From assembly GCA_015501585.1 (NCBI GenBank), contig JADNRY010000117.1:62001-126000 (forward strand): a DNA stretch of 64,000 bases, written 5' to 3'. The DNA comes from Rhodocollybia butyracea (taxonomy: Eukaryota; Basidiomycota; Agaricomycetes; Agaricales; Omphalotaceae). The position numbers were made by a program, and so were the translations under genes. Each line of letters opens with the position of its first letter. The stretch's first letter is position 1. This document shows, in pieces, positions 48,273 through 58,983 of the stretch. The notes beneath the pieces were generated by a model that was given only the letters and a program-made list of their open reading frames with translations, did no database searches and had not been told where the DNA came from.

Positions 48273-49670
48273 TTGAATATATCTGGAAACACCATCGGTG
48301 GAAAATCTACAACTGACATTTCCCCTGTCCTTATTCATGCTCCTCGGGTTGGTTGTGCCCAGAAAAAGATTTTAGGAAAAGATAAAGTGAAGGGAGGTAC
48401 TGGTGATGCTTTCATCGAGGTTTTCTCCCAGTTTCAGCTGGACCATCCAGGTTTCATTGTTGCCAACACAATGCTTGGAGGAGTTACTGTCATATCTGGT
48501 CAAACTCCTTTCATGGCCTCCCAAATTCATGATGAAGCACTCCAGCTTGAGGGACCCTTCAATGGTATCATCTCTGATGCAGCTCATGGCTGGTGGCAAG
48601 TTCGAACATCACTGCTCATTGTCAGCTCTGTTTTCTCTCAAATTCTTTTGCGATGGGTACCAGTTCTCATTAGTTACTCAAATGGAGCTTCATCCACCCA
48701 CTATGAATATCACTTCTTTGCTCTGCTTGAATCTATAGCTAGAGTCTGTACTGAGCGGGGTAAACCTATTACTGATGAGCTTTTTGCTGGGTAAGTGTAT
48801 TTTATTGCTGAGATCAACAAACCATTCATTGACTGATTGTTACCAAAATAGGTTGTTGATTTTAGTGATGGAGAGCGCTCAGGTTTTATTGGTTCATTTA
48901 CGCGATTTTGGCTGAAACGATCCAACTCACGGACTGTAGAAGGGTGCAACTTTGCTTCGGGGATGTCGGCAGCATTTTGAAGCAAGTATCACACGTGTCA
49001 AACGCATTACAGCTATTGTGCCTGTTGACCAACGGTCACTGTTTTCTCAGAGAGTCCATGCCCTTCTGAAAGCAACCAGCCCCGAAATCCTACATCAGCT
49101 TGCAGATTCCCTTGAGTCTGACTTCCCAAAAATCCGACCATGGTTGCAGTGGTGGATGTCTGATAAACATGCTGCCATGCTATTTGAATCCAAGTGTAGT
49201 ATGGATCCCCTAGTTTGGGAATCAATACCCGAGACAACAAACCCGGAAGAGTCAATGCACTTTAGCATGGACTCACAGCAAGGTCGTAATCATGACTTCT
49301 TTGATGGATGGACGTCAATCTGGAAAGTGTGTGTAACATTTGAGAAGCTTTTCAATGCAGCACGTGGTATGACAATTATGTAGTACAGCTCAAGGGATAA
49401 AATTAAATCCAAATTTTAGTAGGTCGGCCGACATAATGGGGCAAGCCTCCTCTGCATATCCGACAGCAACTCAAAGCCAAGATAGGATGTACTAAACAAT
49501 CCCGCACTCCTTCTGCCATAAAGAAACGACAGAAACAGTATATCAATGATGGCCGCCCACCAGATGATAGCCGTTTACTTTGGTGGAAGCAAAATCTCAG
49601 AGTGAAGCCTTCATATTCATCCTGGAAAGAGAAACGTACCTCAACTAAACAAACTCAAAAGTTTCTGACT
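48273..49670 (+). pseudogene. Transposon-encoded protein resembling MULE-type transposases
   Basis: The ORF 48273-48794 reads FQLDHPGFIVANTMLGG, FNGIISDAAHGWWQ (a possible catalytic Asp with AHGWW) and SNGASSTHYEYHFFALLESI. A GTAAGT intron ends at about 48851, followed by VVDFSDGERSGFIGSFTRFW. The next part in another frame (48952-49383) has LLKATSPEI, IRPWLQWWMSDKHAAMLFES and SIPETTNPEESMHF, and a further piece has NDGRPPDDSRLLWW near 49550. The order resembles a large multicopy basidiomycete protein family with a MULE-like core. Frame changes near 48960 and stops after 49383 show decay. The superfamily assignment is tentative. Confidence 0.6.
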
Positions 49671-49830
49671 TGAATTCAAGCTTCACTTGATGTGCATGGA
49701 AATTTATTGATGCCTATCGCAAAGGCTCTGATGGACGTATTGCAGCATGGGTAGCAAAGGTTTACCATGGACATCGTGTTCTGCCGTTGTCAATTCTTGA
49801 GCAGTTTGAAAGTGCGCATGCCCTTCCTCC

Positions 49831-51218
49831 ATAAACCATATTACATTCCCTTGTTATTTCTCCTTCCATCCAATGCTCTCATTAGATCACCCATCGCTTT
49901 GATGCTTTTGATGCTGTCCTTTTTTCATGCAAATATGGAGTCTTTTCATTGTGTTAGCTTACTAGAACTATGAGAGAATGAAAAAGTTGCTGATTTCATG
50001 CATTTTTGAAACAAAATTGCTAACTACATGACGGTATGATAGAATTTTCTCATTTTTTTTAACATAGATACCTTATTTACTTGATTTCCTGAGGTCCTCT
50101 TGTGGCCGATTTGTAAAAACTCACTCTGAGGTCGAGATATGGACCGCACAAGTTTACGCTCAATTTGTCACATGGAGCACGTGACATTTGCTGCGACTGT
50201 AATGCGCCTATCTTACATAAATAAAGACTAGGTAACGGCAACAAGTAACACGATCCATGTATGACATCAAGATCTCCAGGCTGGAGTCTCTGACTCTCTC
50301 TTTCTTGATCCTTTGCTTTGTTGTTCCTTCACCTTTTGAAAGTGAACGGGAACGCTGTTGTAGGGTGGGTTCATTGAATTGGATGGATGCATGAATATAA
50401 CTGTAGAACCAAAGGCTTTGCTACGGCGTCAAAATCCAGAATGAGGGCCACAGGGTGTCCTGTGTGTGAGCAAAGGTACGTGGAAGCCTGTACTAAAGGA
50501 GAGGCACAAGGGATGCAGGGACAAAGTAGAGTGAAACATCTACACATCAATGAAAATCGAGCACTTCAAGGGCGGTTGGGGACTTACCGATTCCCGATGA
50601 GCAACTTCTACCCAACCCTGCTAGTCCCCACTACCAAAAAAACCATTTCCTGTCCCAGTGTCGAGCGCACTCCAAAAATTTACTTGTCATACTCCCAAGC
50701 CCAGCCAACTATAACACCCTTACAAGTCAACATTATTCTTTTGCAAATCCGGTGATGCCATCTGAAGACTCTTCTAATATTTTGCGCATAAAGTTAATTC
50801 CTTTGACAATGTATAGTACCTTAAAAATCGCAACGGCCGAACAAACTTAGTTAACATACCAAGTTGTCTAGGAGTCTCCCATCGCAAAGAAGACGCTGTG
50901 CCAAGCACACATATCACCCACAACACCAATTACTACTGAGCCCTTGATTTTGACTTTGTTTTGTATCTCAGTTGTGTTAAACCTGGCGCACGTCGGTTTC
51001 TGAACTTGAATGTGAGATGATTTCTGCTCTTCCATGTTGTTGTTGTACATTTTCAGTGCTCATCTTCATCCTCCCAAAACGGCCGACCATAAACAACTGA
51101 TATTTTCCTTGTCACCAATCTTATCCTCACGGTAGTCTGAAGCGTCCATCTTGCAAAAAGAGCAATGACTGTGTTATATGAGTATATAAAGTTAGAGGGA
51201 GATTCCTCACTCGGGGTG
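49831..51218. other. Intergenic, no gene seen
   Basis: No recognisable domain on either strand; ORFs at 49767-49973 and 50387-50755 have no coding signature that I can support. This is the flank in which the Gypsy array begins. Confidence 0.45.
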
Positions 51219-52489
51219 TGTTAAGATTGTGCAAGACCGAAGGGATCCAATTGGTATCCGAAAGGTATGTATTGACAAAGTAGGTCTCGGACCGATATTG
51301 GAGATCGAAGATGAAGTGGGACGTGCGGTATAGCTATTGGCTCGACCCTCGTCACGCCGAATAGTCCCGAGATGAAGTTCAAGAGACAAAGATAGATTCA
51401 GCCAATGTAACGGCCGACGAGTAAGACGGAAGAAGAATAGACTAGGGCGGAACTTACACTGCCAGTACATCAGTATATTACCTCTGAAAAAGGGATAGAA
51501 GTATAATATATTTTTCCCCTGAATTTTAACAAATTTTTCCAATGAAAAAGAGTGAATATTGCCCCGGAAATAGGCATGTGAAAATAAGTACTTTTTCGGC
51601 GGCTATTTCACCCGAAATAGGGCGCTAAATATGCCATCAATTTCGTCTGATTTATTAGTAATTTTTCGGCATCAATCGCTTTCATATTTCTTTAGACAAA
51701 GAAAATCTATTTCAATGGCAATATGTTAACTATTTCGGCTGCAAAAAGAAACGGGCATTGAGCGGCGGGCCGCCCGGGCCGGTCACGTTGCTTTTCGCGG
51801 CCGAAATAGTTAACATATTACAATTGAAATATATTTTCTATTGCCACTCATATTTCCAAGGAAATATCAAAGAGATTACAAAGGAAAAATATACCGAAAA
51901 ATTACTAATAAATCAGGCGAAATTGATGGCATATTTAGCGCCCTATTTCGGGCAAAATAGCCGCCGAAAAAGTACTTATTTTCCCATGCCTATTTCCGGG
52001 GCAATATTCACTCTTTTTCATTGGAAAAATTTGCTAAAATTCAGGGGAAAAATATGTCATACTTCGATCCCTTTTTCGGAGGTAATATACTGAGGTACTG
52101 GCAGTGTTAGTCGGACGGAAGGTCTGGTTTATCCAAGTTGATATTTAAACTGAGGTCTACTGTACAAAGTACTCCTACTTAAATACTTGGGGAAAAGACA
52201 ATAGTCGGAGACAAGTTTGGGAGACCGAAGTATTAATATCAATATAAGACAATAGAAATGAATGGATCGGAAAGGGAATATAATCAAAAGATAATAAGAA
52301 CCAATTAGAAGGTAATCCAAAAGGTCCGATGGCGGTACAACATCGGACGAAGATAAGAGATAAGGGATAAGATAATGAAAAGAGATAAGATGACAGGAAT
52401 GAATGGAATAGAATCAGAATGATGCCGGAATGATTGTAAAGGTGATCCGATGACGATCCGAGAGAAGCCAATGCGGCATGATCATAACA
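51219..52489 (-). repeat. Gypsy 3' LTR (copy 1), carrying a foldback insertion
   Basis: Runs from tgttaagattgtgc (51219) to cataaca (52489), matching 56727-57367. On the minus strand it starts TGTTA and ends TAACA. The adjacent purine tract GAGGGGGATAC (minus strand) is the expected 3' LTR primer site. About 618 bp once the 650 bp insertion and its duplication are removed. Confidence 0.88.
51457..52106. mobile_element. Palindromic foldback element, copy 1 (CACTG ends, TTA target duplication)
   Basis: 650 bp, begins CACTGCCAGTACATCAG and ends as its inverse. The two halves are inverted copies over nearly their whole length, around a G+C-rich centre (gcggcgggccgcccgg). Flanked by TTA on both sides (51454-51456 and 52107-52109). 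The second Gypsy LTR shows the empty site (aacttagtcgg). No ORF. Confidence 0.95.
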
Positions 52490-52656
52490 GTATCCCCCTC
52501 TTAGGCTTGAGCCTTCGAAAGCCTCTAAGTCCAAAGCCGAGAGTGGACCGATAACATATTGGCCGAGAGTCAGGGTTGCTGTGATCAGAAAAGTTCTAGA
52601 ACATCACCAAGATCTCCGATGCTGTTCCCGTGATCAATAGAGTTTATGCGCCTGGG

Positions 52657-52663
52657 TATATAA
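52657..52663 (+). promoter_or_regulatory. TATA box of the Gypsy antisense gene (copy 1)
   Basis: TATATAA within ctgggTATATAA, 55 bp before the ATG; conserved in copy 2 at 57547. Confidence 0.6.
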
Positions 52664-52717
52664 CGCCGTGCCAAAATCCAAATTGTTTAAGTACCCCCAT
52701 CATCTCATCTGCCTACT

Positions 52718-53732
52718 ATGCCATCCCACGCAAACTCCCATGTATCCGATGATTCTGACAAAGAGTTCCAAAAGGCCGAGGAAGAGGCTGCCAAGGCGAA
52801 GGCACTTCTTGACCAAAAGGCGGCCGAACAGGCTGCGAGGAAAGAGAAGAAGAGGCAGGAGGCAGCCGCGGCGGCAGCGGAAGCTGAGAGGACCAGGTTA
52901 TACCTGGAGGAGGAGCAGAGGGAGGCGGAGAGAGCAGCGGCTGAGAAGGCGGCAAGAGAAAAGGCGGCGGCCAAGGTGGCCAGATTTGCTAAGTCAAAAG
53001 CAAAGGAGTCGGCGGCTGAGGAACAGGTGAGGAAGGAAAGGGAGAAGAGGATGGGGGCCATCATACGGCGCCAACAAGAGCAGAATAAGGAGAATGCCGC
53101 CGGTCCGAGTACCCCTAGTGGGTTGAAGAGGAAGAGGGGAGCACCGAAGTCAGCCGCAAGGGTAAGTCCGGTAGGACTTGAACAAATTCGTGTGCTAACC
53201 CTTCACAGGTTCCCGACTCAGGTCCCAAAGATGATCCGCCAAGTCCTGGCAATGGTGGCAATGGCGACAATGATGATGAAGACGACAAACTGTAACCAAA
53301 GAAGCCAAAGAAGAGTAGGAAGAGGTGCGTTCGGTGCGAGGCAAAGGACCTCAGGGCAAGACCGAAGCTTGCACCGAGTGCAATGCTTCAAAGGTGAAGT
53401 GTTCGCTAGTAGGCCGAGAAAGCCGGAAGAAGTTGCAGGCCGAAATGGAGGACGAAAACGAGGGTTTGGCAGACAAAGTCGCTGGGTTGCGATCAGAGGT
53501 TGCCCAGCTGTCCCGGACATTGGAGACAAAGATCGGGGGGCTGACCGCAGAGCTGTCGGCTCTCCGACGTTTCCTTGTTGGAGCGCGTCGAGGTTTCCAG
53601 GAGGAAGGAAGAGCAACTCAGGCCCTGTCGAGGCCAAAGCTGAAGTCAAAAGGAAAAGGGAAGGAGAAGGAAATGGATGGGAAGGATCCGGAGGAAGGAG
53701 GTGACAAAGATGGAGAGGGAGAGGAAGAGTAG
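52718..53732 (+). pseudogene. Antisense accessory gene of the Gypsy element, copy 1 (coiled coil plus broken Zn2Cys6 cluster)
   Basis: Plus-strand gene, opposite to pol, between the pol stop and the 3' LTR. Exon 1 (52718-53161) encodes SHANSHVSDDSD, then a long Ala/Glu/Arg coiled coil (AERTRLYLEEEQREAERAAA) and the basic stretch PSGLKRKRGAPKSAAR. An intron at 53162-53208 (GTAAGT...CACAG) fits. Exon 2 has VPDSGP, an acidic run, SRKRCVRCEAKD, then after a deletion GKTEACTECNASKVKC and a leucine-zipper-like segment (VAGLRSEVAQLSRTLETK), ending in EGEEE. A TAA at 53292-53294 and loss of about 15 bp, including the third cysteine, disable this copy. Likely a nuclear DNA-binding protein in the intact element. 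Confidence 0.7.
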
Positions 53733-54089
53733 GGAGAGAGCCGTCGGCCAAAGCTTCGGACCCTCGTAATAATTTTTTAGACTTTGTAGTTTTTTGGTTT
53801 TTTGTTTTATCATACGGAAAGCTGTCGGCCCGTAAGGGCATAAAAGTAATTGTGTATATAATATAGAAAAAGTTTTTGTTTTTAAACTTGAGTGAAATGT
53901 AAGGATTAAAGTGAGTTTAAATGCGGCCGAAGCCGGAATCAGAAAAGTCGGAATGACTTTGAAGAAAAATGCTAAGAGAAGGGGTGATCACTCAAATTGC
54001 TATCACGGCAATTGAACCCCTCCGATGTCCATTGTTGGACTCTCGGAAAAGTGAAGTAAAAATGAGAAAGTATAAGTATGCACAAAGGG

Positions 54090-56726
54090 CTAAGTAGGTC
54101 CGGGTTTGCTCGGATACCAAAGGTGGAATGCTGGAACTAGTTCATCGGCATGTAGCTCGTCGGCCGCAATCCAAGCAAACTCGTCATCAGTTCCTTCGTA
54201 ACCAGCCCATCAGATGTAGTATCATAGAGGACAGTGTTTGTATCTTTGGTCAATCTTCAAGTCGAGGATTTCTGCCACACTGTATTCTTCTTCACCATCA
54301 ACTTTGATTGGTGGGGGAGATGGCTGAATCTGATTCCGAATCGAAGGTTCAAGTTGGGATACATGGAAAACTGGATGGATTCAGCAAAGGTAGTCCGGGA
54401 GTTGGAGCTTATAGGAAAGGGAACCGGAGCGCTCAAGGACCTTGTAACGCCTATGGCACGTTCATTGCTGTTAGCGCCGATATTACATAATTAGTCTACT
54501 CTTATCCTCGTACCACATACTCGTTTTAGTCTATTTCTCTAATAGAACGAGATCTTGCTCATGGTCTGAGGCATTAAGAGTCAGGGCTCTTACACTTTTT
54601 TGAGCAACCTTGTCCTGAATAGGACTATTACAGCAATATGACCACACAACAGCACAACTCAAGCCATGACTCTGTCATGGCTCTGGCTTACTCTTTTCTT
54701 TCTCAAATCCTTTCCATGTTCCCTCATGATCCTCTCTCACACATCTCTGGGATCCTGGACTTCTCCTCCAGGGAATTCAACAGCTGCTAGTCAACTTTAA
54801 GCAGCTCTGGGAACAACATGGTCTTTCAGTGGCTGGTAGGGATTTGGCAGAGGCAGTGGTGCCGGATTCAACATTAAGATGTTGTTGGGCAGTGAAGGAA
54901 GAAGGTTTCCAGGCAGAGGTCTGTTTTCAGATGATAGAGTCTATTAAGAGACTGGGAGAAGAGTTTGGGATGGAACTGTCCAAATCTCAAACACCACCTC
55001 CTGCTCCAAGTTCTCCATCACCTTTGACCGCTCCTACTGCCTCATCACTGACTTCCCCTTCATTTCAGCTCCAACCAAACCTCAGAGTTTGCATGGGAGG
55101 TGGCTGAACTGTGGAAAGCAGGCCGGAAACTCGAATTCATCTCTCAAACACTCCAACCGAGTGTACACCTGTGCCTTATGTTGCCCCTGTGACTGCTGTT
55201 CCACCAACAGGCCTTCGTAAACATGTCAAACACAACATGTATGGTGCATTTGGTTTGCTCTTGCTTCGTTCAAGTCATTGCCATCCCAATCTGGTACACT
55301 CATGCCATCACCTTCACCCACTGAAACTCCCCATCACCATATTTGTGCTCCAATCAATGCTCCCATTCATGGCGCTGGAGATCTACTGTCTCCACTGTGC
55401 CACCACCATCTCAATCTGGACTTAGTGTCAGGATCCAGAGAATCCGGCAATTTTCACAGGACACTTTTTCTTCTTCTCCGCTTATGGTATGTTTCTCTTT
55501 GTTATGTTTTCCCTTTTCCATCTTTCTCTTTTGTTTTTTTTGGGTAAGATGGACCTGTGGGGTCAATCTCAGAGGGGGCATGTGTAACGCCTACGGCACG
55601 TTCATTGCCGTTAGCGCCGATATTACATAATTAGTCTACTCTTATCCTCGTACCACATACTTATTTTGGTCTGTTTCTCTAATAGAACGAGATCTTGCTC
55701 ATGGTCTGAGGCATTAAGAGTCAGGGCTCTTACAGACCTTGAAAGGACCAAGATACTTCTCGGCAAACTTCTTGGTCGGCCAAGTAGTTCAGATGTGTTT
55801 TGCCAAAACAAAGACCTTGGATCCAATCGGAAATTCAGGATGAGGAATACGTTTCCGATCAGCTTGTTCCTTGTAGCGTTTTTGTGCATTAAGTATCTCA
55901 TCTCAGAGGAAGGAATGAAGCTCATCTAGATTGACCACAAAATCTTGTGCAAGATCGGACCGAATGTCGATCTCGGGACAAACGATGATGTTGGGATGAT
56001 AGCCCTTGTTAGCAAAGAAGGGAGAAATGCCGGTTGAGGCATTCAGAGCATTGTTGTAAGCAAACTCGGCAATAGCCAAGAGTTTAGCCCAATTGTCCTG
56101 CTGATAGGAACAGTAGATCTGAATGTATTGCTCCAGAGTCTGATTGACTCATTCCGTCTGTCCATCGGCCTCCGGATGATAACCCGAAGTATAGTGGAGT
56201 GTCATAGAGAGAGCTTCTCCAAGAGCTCGGAAGAACGCAGACACAAATTCGGAACCTCAGTCCGATTTAACGTGCAAGGGAACTCCGTGCTTAGAGAAAA
56301 CATGCAACACGAACAACTCGGCAAGTTGCTCGGAGGTGATAGTGTCGTAAGTAGGAATAAAAATGGCTTGCTTCAAAGTGTGATCCACAATAACCAAGAT
56401 AGCGGTATAGCCATCGGAGTCTGGAAGCTGTTCAATGAAATCCATAGAAATTGAATCCCAAGGTCAAGTTGGAACCGGAAGAGGTTTGAGTAGTCCGTAC
56501 AGCCGATGTTGGCGAGACTTGTTTCGACCGCATACAGTGCAAGAAGAGACATAGTCCCTAACAAATGTCCGAATCTTGGGCCAAGTGTATTGGCATCGGA
56601 TAGCCTCTAGGGTCCGATTTTGACTGAAATGACCAGAGAGAGGATGATCGTGAAAGTATTGTAAAACCTGAAGTCGCAGATTGGAATTGTCGGGAAGGAA
56701 TATCCGATCGTCTAATTGTAATAGAC
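54090..56726 (-). pseudogene. Gypsy pol fragment, copy 1 (integrase and chromodomain), with an LTR element inserted
   Basis: Minus strand, the 3' part of a chromovirus pol. From 56726 downward: the integrase HHCC zinc region (YFHDHPLSGHFSQNRT, CTVCGRNK, about 56540-56660), the first catalytic Asp in ISMDFIEQLPDSDGY, then SD, SEFVSAFFRALGEALS and DGQTE with TGA stops at 56257-56259 and 56149-56151, then NASTGISPFFANKGYHPN. The C-terminal chromodomain lies near 54130-54290. It is interrupted by the 1.3 kb element at 54443-55734. At 56726 it abuts the LTR of copy 2, so the RT part is missing here. This copy retains the 209 bp integrase segment that copy 2 has lost. Confidence 0.85.
54443..55734 (+). 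mobile_element. Short LTR retrotransposon without gag/pol (TRIM/LARD-like), GACCT target duplication
   Basis: 1292 bp, with LTRs 54443-54594 and 55583-55734 (152 bp each, six differences) that start tgtaacgcc and end cttaca. A 5 bp duplication GACCT lies outside both ends (54438-54442 and 55735-55739). A purine tract cagagggggca precedes the right LTR. The interior (988 bp) has no RT, integrase or protease; it has only short ORF pieces (RDLAEAVVPDS, QMIESIKRLGEEFGMEL, FAWEVAELWKAGRK) of unknown origin. It sits in the Gypsy pol fragment, whose intact counterpart at 59330-59340 shows the empty site. It must be mobilised in trans. Confidence 0.92.
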
Positions 56727-57367
56727 TGTTAAGATTGTGCAAGACCGAAGGGACCCGATCGGTATCCGAAAGGTATGTATTGACAAAGTAGGTCTTGGAC
56801 CGATATCGGAGATTGAAGAAGAAGTGAGACGTGCGGTATAGCTATTAGCTAGACCCTCGTCACGCCGAATAGTCCCGAGATGAAGTTCAGGAGACAGAGA
56901 TAGATTCGGCCGATGTAATGGCCGACGAGTAAGACAGAAGAAAGATAGACTAGGGCGGAACTTAGTCGGAACAGAAGGTCTGGTTTATCCAAGTTGATAT
57001 TTAAACTGAGGACTACTGTACAAGGTTGTACTACTTATATACTAAGAGTCCGGGGCTTCCGGATCGGTAGAAGACAATAGTCAGAAACGTATACGGAAGA
57101 CCGAAGTAAGTAATACAATCATAAGACAATAATACTCAATATATCGGAAAGGGAATATAATCGAAAGATAATAAGAACCAATTAGAAAGTAATCCGAAAG
57201 GTCAGATGGCGGTACGTCATTGGACGAAGATAAGAGATAAGATAGGAAGATAACAAAAAGAGATAAGATGACGGAAATAGACGGGATGGAATCGGAATGG
57301 TGCTGGGATGATAGTAGCGGTGATCCGGCAATGATCCGAGGGATGCCGATGCGGCATGGTTGTAACA
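56727..57367 (-). repeat. Gypsy 3' LTR (copy 2)
   Basis: 641 bp, tgttaagattgtgc to tgtaaca, followed by the purine tract (tatccccctctc on the plus strand). It lacks the foldback insertion and therefore records the pre-insertion site. Confidence 0.9.
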
Positions 57368-57546
57368 GTATCCCCCTCTCAGGCTTGAGCCTTCGAAAGC
57401 CTCTAAGTCCAGAGCCGAAGTCGGACCGATAGGATGTCGGCCGAGAGTCAGGGTCACCATGATGTGAGAAAGTCTAGAAGATTCTAAGACATCACCGAGA
57501 TCTCCGCTTATTGTTCCTGTGATCCTATAGAGTCTAAGCACCTGGG

Positions 57547-57553
57547 TATATAA
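57547..57553 (+). promoter_or_regulatory. TATA box of the Gypsy antisense gene (copy 2)
   Basis: TATATAA in the same ctgggTATATAA context as copy 1, 54 bp before the ATG. Confidence 0.6.
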
Positions 57554-57606
57554 GGTCGTGCCAAAATCCAAAATTTCCCTAAGTACCCCATCAATTTACT
57601 ATTACC

Positions 57607-58599
57607 ATGACTTCTCACGCCAACTCGCACGTATCCGACGACTCCGACGAGGAATTCAGGAAGGCCGAGGAAGCAGCAGCGGAAGCAAAGGCTTTACTCG
57701 AGAGGAAGGCGGCCGAGCGGGCGGCGAAAAAGGAGAAAAAGCAACAGGAGGAGGCCGCAGCAGCGGAAGCCGTGCAGCTCCGTTTATTTGTCGAAGAGCA
57801 GCAGAGGGAGGCGGAAAGGGCAGCGGCCGAGCTGGCAGCGAGGGAAGCCAACAAAAAGGCTGAGTGAGAGAGGAAGGCCGGGGGGCCCGGGCGTATGAAA
57901 TTGCCAAGTCCAAGGCAGCGTCGGCGGATGAAAAGGCGAGTAAGGAGAGAGAGAAAAGGATGGCGGCTGCCTTGCGGCGCCAGCAGGAAGCGCAGAAGGA
58001 AAATGTCGCGGGGCCAAGTACCCCAAGTGGGTTGAAGAGGAAGAGAGCGGCACCGAAGTCGGCCGCGAGGGTGAGTCCGTTTGGGACTTGAAAGTTTTTT
58101 CTTTTCTAACCCATTGTAGGTCCCCGACTCAGGTCCCGAGGATGATCCTCCCTCCCCCGACAATGGCGACGACAACGATGATGACGGCGACGATGAATTG
58201 GAACCAAAGAAGCCGAAGAAGAGCAGGAAGAAGTGCGTTCGGTGTGAGGCGAAAGAGTTGGGATGTACTTGGCGAGGCGGGAAGACCGAGGCTTGCTCCG
58301 AGTGCAACACTTCAAAGGTGAAGTGTTTGCTCGTCGGCCGGGAAAGCCGAAGGAAGGTGGAGGAAGAAAGCAAGGGCTTATCGGCGGAGGTGGTGGGATT
58401 GCGAGCGGAGGTCGCTTGGCTCTCGAGCACGTTGGAGGAGCAGGTCGGAGGCCTGACGGCGGAACTGTCAGCCCTCCGACGTTTCTTAGTTGGTACGCGC
58501 CGGGGTTTTCAGGAGGAGGGAAGGCCAACTCGGACTCTGTCGAGGCCAAAGCCCAAGTCAAAGGGAAAAGGGAGAGAAGGATCCAGAGGAAGGAGGTGA
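57607..58599 (+). pseudogene. Antisense accessory gene of the Gypsy element, copy 2 (coiled coil, complete Zn2Cys6 cluster, leucine zipper)
   Basis: Same gene as 52718-53732. Exon 1 encodes SHANSHVSDDSDEEFRKAEE, an Ala/Glu coiled coil and GLKRKRAAPKSAAR, a likely nuclear signal. The intron is 58071-58119. Exon 2 contains CVRCEAKELGC and CSECNTSKVKC (58233-58326), spacing C-x2-C-x6-C-x9-C-x2-C-x6-C, exactly the Gal4-type Zn(II)2Cys6 pattern. It is followed by GLSAEVVGLRAEVAWLSSTL, a zipper-like coil, as in Gal4-type regulators. Defects: a frame change and TGA near 57865-57890 in a G/C run, and a frameshift close to the C-terminus. By position it could bind DNA at its own LTR or at target sites; this is inference. 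Confidence 0.72.
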
Positions 58600-58983
58600 T
58601 GAAGATGGAGAGGGAGAGGAAGAGTAGGTAGAGAACCGTCGGCCGAAGCCTCGGTCCTTCGTAATAATTTTTTTGGACTTTGTAGTTTTTTGGATTTTTT
58701 GTTTTATCGTACAGAAAGCTGTCAGCCCGTAAGGGCATAAAAGTAATTGTACACAATATAGAAAAGTTGTGTTTTTAAACTTGAGTGAAATGTAAGGATT
58801 AAAGTGAGTTTAAATGCGGCCGAAGCCGGAATTGGAAAAGTCAGAATGACTTTGAAAAGAAAATGATAAGAGAAAGGGTGATTGCTCAATTTGCTATCAC
58901 GGCAATCAAACCCCTCTGACATCCATTGTTGGACGCTTGGAAAAGTGATGTAAAAATGAAAAAGTATAAGTACACACAAAGGA

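Larger units (their letters stand above)
47850..49696 (+). mobile_element. Inserted element carrying a MULE-like ORF
   Basis: This sequence separates the two parts of the IS630-like transposase. It begins with about eight copies of an 11 bp unit and ends just before WKFIDAY resumes. Exact ends and target duplication could not be fixed by eye. Confidence 0.6.
45739..49830 (+). pseudogene. IS630/Tc1-like DDE transposase gene, split by an inserted element
   Basis: The first ORF (45739-45969) and the main ORF (from ATG 45969) overlap as TGATG. The N-terminal helix-turn-helix-like region (LWLRTRLEWIVDCPNTYT) is followed by the DDE core: first Asp in IWFHDESTFYANDRR (near 46755), then YFKAGVARDGYF. 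An intron begins at 46989 whose expected acceptor cag reads cgg. The second Asp is in WFVFDNATTHRK (near 47100), CPPGEISCCCRRLLYSQPDF near 47560, and the third acid in PKFHCELNFIEQ (near 47660). A frameshift near 47430-47520 and a small deletion near 47620 damage it. The C-terminal coding part reappears only at 49697-49830 (WKFIDAYRKGSDGR, YHGHRVLPLSIL), after an insertion. It is a multicopy fungal transposase family. Confidence 0.85.

Noticed and set aside
51758..52093. Open reading frames inside the foldback elements (also at 62514-62849)
   Set aside because: They follow from the palindromic AT-rich sequence, match no domain, and both strands read similarly.
57615..58430. 271-residue minus-strand ORF opposite the Zn2Cys6 gene
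   Set aside because: Mirror of the Ala/Glu-rich coding strand; it spans the intron of the real gene and has no recognisable domain.
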